Origin: Siphonodentalium dalli
Taxonomy: Eukaryota > Mollusca > Scaphopoda > Gadilida > Siphonodentaliidae
NCBI GenBank assembly: GCA_032622095.1
Contig: CP136062.1
Coordinates: 140,448,351-140,512,350, forward strand
Length of the DNA stretch: 64,000 bases
Reading direction: 5' to 3'
The translations under genes were made by a program, and so were the position numbers. The stretch's first letter is position 1. Each line of letters starts with the position of its first letter. Of the stretch, positions 50,808-64,000 are shown in pieces. Under the pieces are notes generated by a model that was not told the DNA's origin, did no database searches, and worked only from the letters and a program-made list of their open reading frames with translations.

Positions 50808-51151
50808 TTGTATAATGTCATGTGAGTCAAATGATCTTTGCGACTACACATACATGGTAACTATTTTTGTTGGACAAGAATGATGCAGTTATGGTTTGAT
50901 AGTTGTTTAATGGCTTCTTAAATCATTCTGTTAAATAACAACAATGACACAACAGAGAATTGTTAATTGCATCTGACATGATGATAGGACCCTGCAAATA
51001 TTCAATATTCGAATTGATGCCGACATAGGTGGTCGATTTGAGATTGACACCAAATGGGTCGGCTAATTTGCAAGTTTCAGAGTGGGAATTATTTCGAGGC
51101 ATTCTCTCGTTTTGCATATAAGCAACACACAATAAATACTCAGTTATAAAA

Positions 51152-52165
51152 TAGGGGTGCCACGATTAATCGTATAATTGATGAACCGTTGATAAAGCCG
51201 ATAATTGATTACCATTTGTGTCGTTGATTAATCTGTGTTATTTAGGACATCGGAAAATGCAAGGTATTATTGAATACTGTGTTTGTTTTACACAGTTTAA
51301 TCTACAACTGAAGGGTTAATAACCACTGATCGCGTATCAAAGGGATTCCTACAATATGACATTTGATGATGCGACATGGTTACTCTTTGAAATTTGCCGA
51401 CTGTCATCGTGTTCAATGAACTGAATGCACTTGCCCTTGATTGGACCAATGGGGAGTTGATTCACACTGTTCATCTATATCATATTGATGATCCAAAATG
51501 CAAATGAACTGTATTCCTTTAATAATTCTTCAGCAATACTTCCTCATAATCACAAGAAATCCGAAACCAGGAACCTACATGTACAGTACTTTAATCAGTG
51601 ATGTTCTCCGCGATATCATTTGCGAGTATACTTTGTTTGCGTAAGTATACTTAGATGTTACTAGTACAGGTTATCGCTTATCGTGTAGTGACTAGTGAAT
51701 GAAACTCACTATTATCAAATACTTGTTATCCATGATCTGGAAGTTTGCTGAAACTTATAGTTTTCCACAACATTAGATTCCTTTTTTCAGAAACCACTGG
51801 TGGTCGGGCGTGCATTCCTACTGTTATATTGTTTGTATCTTTGGCTTTTCGTAACACTGAAATTAATTGCCACGTTCGTTCTAATGAACTCAAAAATATT
51901 ATAACCATGACATCGCCGAGAACTGTGCTGGTATTGAATACATTGTGCTCATTAGTCATTACCAGTGGTTTATGATCCACTTTATTATCGTAACAATTAC
52001 ATCAGCCGATGCCTGAAACAACCAGCTACAGCAGTTAACCATCACCCGGCCAATAGGCCATATTACGGAATACTTCCACTGATGTTATTAATGTTAGGTA
52101 TGATTAATCGATTATAGTTGATTATTGACAATCAATTATCAAAATCAATAATCGTGGCACCTCTA
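51152..52165. mobile_element. hAT non-autonomous element, exact 8-bp TSD
   Basis: Inverted termini TAGGGGTGCCACGATTAATC / TGATTTTGATAA..CGTGGCACCTCTA; TTATAAAA at 51144-51151 and 52166-52173. 1014 bp, interior without recognisable transposase. Confidence 0.92.
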
Positions 52166-52503
52166 TTATAAAATGCTTCTTAATATTCTGCTTCATTTAA
52201 AATTTCCACGTCGTCTCTTTCCTTGATAGTCACCATTTCCAGCCAAAGAGAAGGTGGAGATCCATTAATATGGATTCCGTGGAATTGGTGAGAGTTAACA
52301 AAAAACCACCTGATTCATTTTGATGTCGAAATAGGAACAGTGATTCAATGTCGAGATTTAACTTGTGGCAGTACACCATACGATGAGATGGTTCAAGTAT
52401 TTAATGAAAATGCATTTATTTGACATAGAATTTCAGGTAGTCCGAAATTTATTTTCACAAGATAAGAGACATTGTCGATACTGTCAGAGGAATAATTTAT
52501 TAA

Positions 52504-52740
52504 CCCTTCCATGACAGGAGCTTCCTGAATTTTGCAATGCCAATGCATTTTTTTCTTATATATAGTGAGCCTCGCATATATATGAGACTACATTGGCCTA
52601 ACAATATGTACATTGACCTTGTAAGCCAGTGCATTCTCTTATATATGCGAGGCTCCTTTTTGGGGGACTCACATATACAAGAGAATGCACTGACATAGGA
52701 TTTTTGTTGCTGAATCAGAGCAGCTCCCGTCAAGAAAGGG
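52504..52740. mobile_element. TTAA fold-back MITE, CCCTTTCATGAC family
   Basis: TTAA at 52500-52503 and 52741-52744; ends CCCTTCCATGACAGGAGC / GCTCCCGTCAAGAAAGGG, with two inner hairpin units. 237 bp. Confidence 0.85.
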
Positions 52741-52808
52741 TTAAAGATGTATCTCTTCCCTGAACTTTCTGTATACAATCAGGTTTTTAACATAATAAAT
52801 TTGAAATA

Positions 52809-52960
52809 CAGTAATGCCCTAAATAATCGACTCCTTAACCACAGCAGAATTATGGGTAATTTTTCAGGATTTAGTCGGAAATATGGCTTCTGCCGTAAAT
52901 CCGGAAAAATTACCCATAATTCTGACGTGGTTAAGGAGTCGATTATTTAGGGCATTACTG
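52809..52960. mobile_element. Tc1-like palindromic MITE, short version
   Basis: TA at 52807-52808 and 52961-52962; same arms as 176-389 but the centre is deleted. 152 bp. Confidence 0.88.
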
Positions 52961-53430
52961 TAGAGAAACCAGTCAGCAGAAGCATCTGTCAGTTGGAAAT
53001 AATTGTTTTCCATGAACAGCGACAGAAAATGCTATTTATAGAACACCAGCTGTTTCTCTAAAAGAACATGTTTCAAAGAAAGTTTTTTGCTGTGGTTTTT
53101 GTTGTTGTTAGAAGTGATATCCAAAAGAGATAAATCATCTTTAATATGTAATGAAAGAGATTTCTAGTTGCAGATTTTTTTTCAACTTAAGCATAAAGAG
53201 TTCTAACCACAGGAACAATAGAACGATACAAATATGACAGGCGTAACATGACATCATATGGCTGGAATTAAAATTAAAAGGCATTAAATGACATATACAT
53301 ATTCATCTCCGCATTCTAATGGATTTACTTGACAAATCTTATGAGCTGTTAAGTCTTTGGCATGATGTGTTACCATGGCAACATAATCTGTGATTACATT
53401 TTGCTCTTCTTATTGAGGCAGTTGAGATGG

Positions 53431-61546
<8,116 letters not shown>

Positions 61547-61936
61547 CTGAAATATCAGAAAAGTTCAAACTTCATCAATTTATTTCGACAATCATTTGTG
61601 TCAAGTGAACAAACTATCTATGTGTTTAGAAACATCAAGTCCTTCAATAAACATAAGAGTTTCCTTTTCTACATGATACAGTGCAAGTCGTGGCAGAGGT
61701 GCATTTCTGTTGGGACAATATATCACTAAAATATTGGGGTATTTCATATGGCCTCTGAAATATCAGGAACAGTTCAAACATTCATTTGATTTGACAATCA
61801 TTCTTGTCTCAAAGGAATAAATTATATATGTTTGGAAAAAATATATTCCCTCAAGATGAGTAGTATATTTCCCATGGCAAAAGACTTAGTGAATGTTCTC
61901 AGTGTCGAATCTTTAAGATCCCGTATGATCGGTCCT

Positions 61937-62142
61937 ACTAAACAACGAACACAAACGAACACAAACGAACATAAACGAACACAGGTCTAAAAAGCGGAAT
62001 AGAAGGGTGAAATTTGGTTTGTGTGTGCGTGTGGGTCCAATATATGTGTATCTGGTGTTATTTCCAACGTTGATGACTTATTTTTCGAGTTATAAGCATT
62101 ATTTGAATGCAAAGCTACTAAACAACGAACACAAACGAACAT
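61937..62142. repeat. AAACGAACAC decanucleotide repeats
   Basis: About four units of AAACGAACAC at 61944-61985; the string TACTAAACAACGAACACAAA recurs at ~62108. Confidence 0.8.
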
Positions 62143-62678
62143 GAGATTAGCCGTATTGCAAAGGTGTTAATAAAGGTGTTAATTAACTACCGCCTTCTCT
62201 ATGGCTTATACTCTGTCTCTTTGTCACTGAGTTGTTTTGACTTAGTTAGTTTGTCTTATTATTACTTCGTTTAACTTCCCTGGCATCACACTGCTCTTTC
62301 AGTAGAACTTCAGGTACTAGAATCATAGTTTGTTTTATATACAATCGAATATTTATATATTATTTTACAACTCAGCCCCGGCGGAACGATGGGCAGTGTT
62401 TGTTCTCCTTGAAATCAGTGCATGGATGAAAATGGCGCATTATTTAAATCATTAAAATCAAGTAATGCACTTATTTGATATGAATCCAAGAAGTCTATAT
62501 GTTATTTTATCACATGATTAGCACTATTTTCCTATGTAATATTCGAGCGTAATAGACACGTGTAATATCGTTGCGTGCAATGACGTCACGCTGCTCTTTG
62601 GGACAAAGTTCTCTGTCTGTTAATTATTGTTGTTTTCGATAAAAATTTAAGCGATTGTATGATCATGTGATAAAAAGT

Positions 62679-62809
62679 ATCTCAAACTCGTTCTATTTTA
62701 TACGTAATTTATCAACCTCGTCCACTAAATTCTATTTGAGCCACGGCTCAAATCGAATTTAGTGAACTCGGTTGATAAATTCCGTATAAAATAGAAACTC
62801 ATGTGAGAT
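62679..62809. repeat. 131-bp palindrome
   Basis: Arms around TATTTGAGCCACGGCTCAAAT, with inverted TTTATCAACC / GGTTGATAAA and TATTTTATACG / CGTATAAAATA. Confidence 0.8.
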
Positions 62810-62829
62810 CTTCTATGTATATTTGCATA

Positions 62830-63012
62830 CTATATGCTAACTTTCTGTCGTTTATTGGTGAAGGTCTTGGGTTTTGATGCCTTCACTCTTTCCTTTTTTT
62901 TGCGAGAGCGGTAGTTTTGGGTATAGTTAATTGTCGTCAGTTGAAGTTTGGAATTGTCACTCACAAAATTAAGAAGTCTTCGCATTAGTCTGTCTCGTTG
63001 TTCGGCCGTCAT
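62830..63012 (-). CDS. Unrecognised basic 60-residue ORF
   Basis: Starts MTAEQRDRLMRRLLNF and has a Lys/Arg-rich C-terminus. An internal GTGAGT could be a donor. It lies in the STK32 intron and may be a transposon exon or chance; function unknown. Confidence 0.2.
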   Translation of the reverse strand: MTAEQRDRLMRRLLNFVSDNSKLQLTTINYTQNYRSRKKKERVKASKPKTFTNKRQKVSI

Positions 63013-63161
63013 ATTTGTTCAAATTTCGTGTCTCACTTCCAAAGATGATGCAATGCCTGATAATGTAAAATCCCCTCCAGTCGAATATCACGCAGTTGGT
63101 CAGGCACTGTTTCATTTAAATTGTCTGTAAACTCAGTAAAAAAAATTGTTAATTATATTAT

Positions 63162-64000
63162 TAAAGGCATGGGAGGCCTTAGTTGTCGAAAATATTCATA
63201 ATCACCGTAAACAGAAAAAACACTAAAACGCATACAGTTGCGTTCATCGTGTAAACAGCTATCATAAAGAGCTACTATATTTTACCTAAGCAAGAGCCTG
63301 ATTGTGTTACAGAAGACAGCATCGTACGTGTTACTGGCTAATCACACACAAATGATATAAACGCTCTTTATTAGTTCCATATCAGGAATTCAGCAACAAA
63401 GAACGCTCTTTATGTTTACCATCATAATATAAACAAACACCAGGAAAGTAACTTTTTATGCTTTTGTTTACACAATGGTCAAACATATGAAAATAACATA
63501 CTGTTTATGCGATATTTCTTATTTGTATACGGACAAAGTCTGTCTACATTTTACTTTTTGTGTCGGTTGTTGACCGTTGGAAATATTTTCACAGCATATA
63601 CCCACTGCCAAGGACTCCCGCACCTTTAATGCTTTCATAATTGTTATTTGTCCAACATTTCGGAATTGTTGAATTTTTTTTTCTAGCATTGAAAACTTTC
63701 GTCTTTAGTCTTTCCATAAATGTAAGGTATCGTCTGTTGTCACATATATATTTGTCAATTATGTCTGTTTGTATTTCGTCATAAATGATTTTGTTTTCTA
63801 TTGTTACCAAGCCGCTCTCGCTATTGAATACTTTTCCATCTTATTGACAGTTTGATCACTGTCTGTTTTACTTAAATTACGATTGAGATTTCCTTAAGAT
63901 GCCTGGTACATAGCGTATGCGTGTATCAGGAAAGCAAGCAGAAATAGCATTTACCAGAGTGATCTCCGAGACTGAGAAAAAATATATAGTCATCTCAGAG
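63162..64000. mobile_element. Possible left part of another TTAA element
   Basis: TTAAAGGCATGGGAGG at ~63163 resembles the AGG-type terminus; inside are AACGCTCTTTAT motifs at ~63358 and ~63402, shared with the THAP element at 39-41 kb. A - strand ORF (63810-63589) looks protein-like (FMERLKTKVFNARKK) but is not recognised. The right end is outside the window. Confidence 0.35.

Overview
The window is intron-rich, AT-rich animal DNA crowded with transposon remnants. The repeat types (AGCTCACC-type elements, tandem-unit elements, many fold-back MITEs) together with the two genes suggest an invertebrate, probably a lophotrochozoan and perhaps a bivalve mollusc. That placement is inference. There are no operons, rRNA genes or CRISPR arrays.

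Two cellular genes can be read, and neither shows as a long ORF because both are split into small exons. (1) On the + strand, 7075-47389, 11 coding exons join in phase with consensus splice sites into a 594-residue TRF-type telomere-repeat-binding protein. It has an N-terminal TRFH dimerisation domain (exons 1-4, start of 5), a serine/lysine-rich linker, and a C-terminal telobox Myb domain (exon 11) that includes VDLKDKWRN. (2) On the - strand, 61546-53431, five exons in phase encode the last 166 residues of an STK32 (YANK) family Ser/Thr kinase; its 5' exons lie beyond the right edge. The genes are tail to tail, with about 6 kb between stop codons.

Layout: 1-7 kb, intergenic MITEs and nested elements, then the TERF promoter/5' UTR. 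7-12 kb, intron 1 with a young 5'-truncated LINE (intact RT-RNase H ORF, 11-bp target duplication), a hAT-like element and a tRNA-derived SINE. 13-21 kb, two hAT elements with exact 8-bp duplications, a deleted Kolobok-like copy and about 15 units of a ~164-bp satellite. 21-30 kb, fold-backs, a MULE-like element, hAT-like MITEs and antisense LINE tails. 30-43 kb, intron 8: a satellite split by a 4.96-kb near-complete palindrome, a 2.1-kb tandem-unit element, a short TTAGGG tract and a THAP-coding TTAA element. 43-47 kb, last TERF exons. 47-53 kb, intergenic MITEs and a third exact-TSD hAT. 53-64 kb, STK32 exons among TTAA-type MITEs and palindromes.

The most notable observations are the giant palindrome with a 3-bp duplication, the THAP/TTAA (Kolobok-like) element and its relatives, the TTAGGGTTA site inside the telomere-binding-protein gene, and several transposon insertions lying within a few bases of splice sites.
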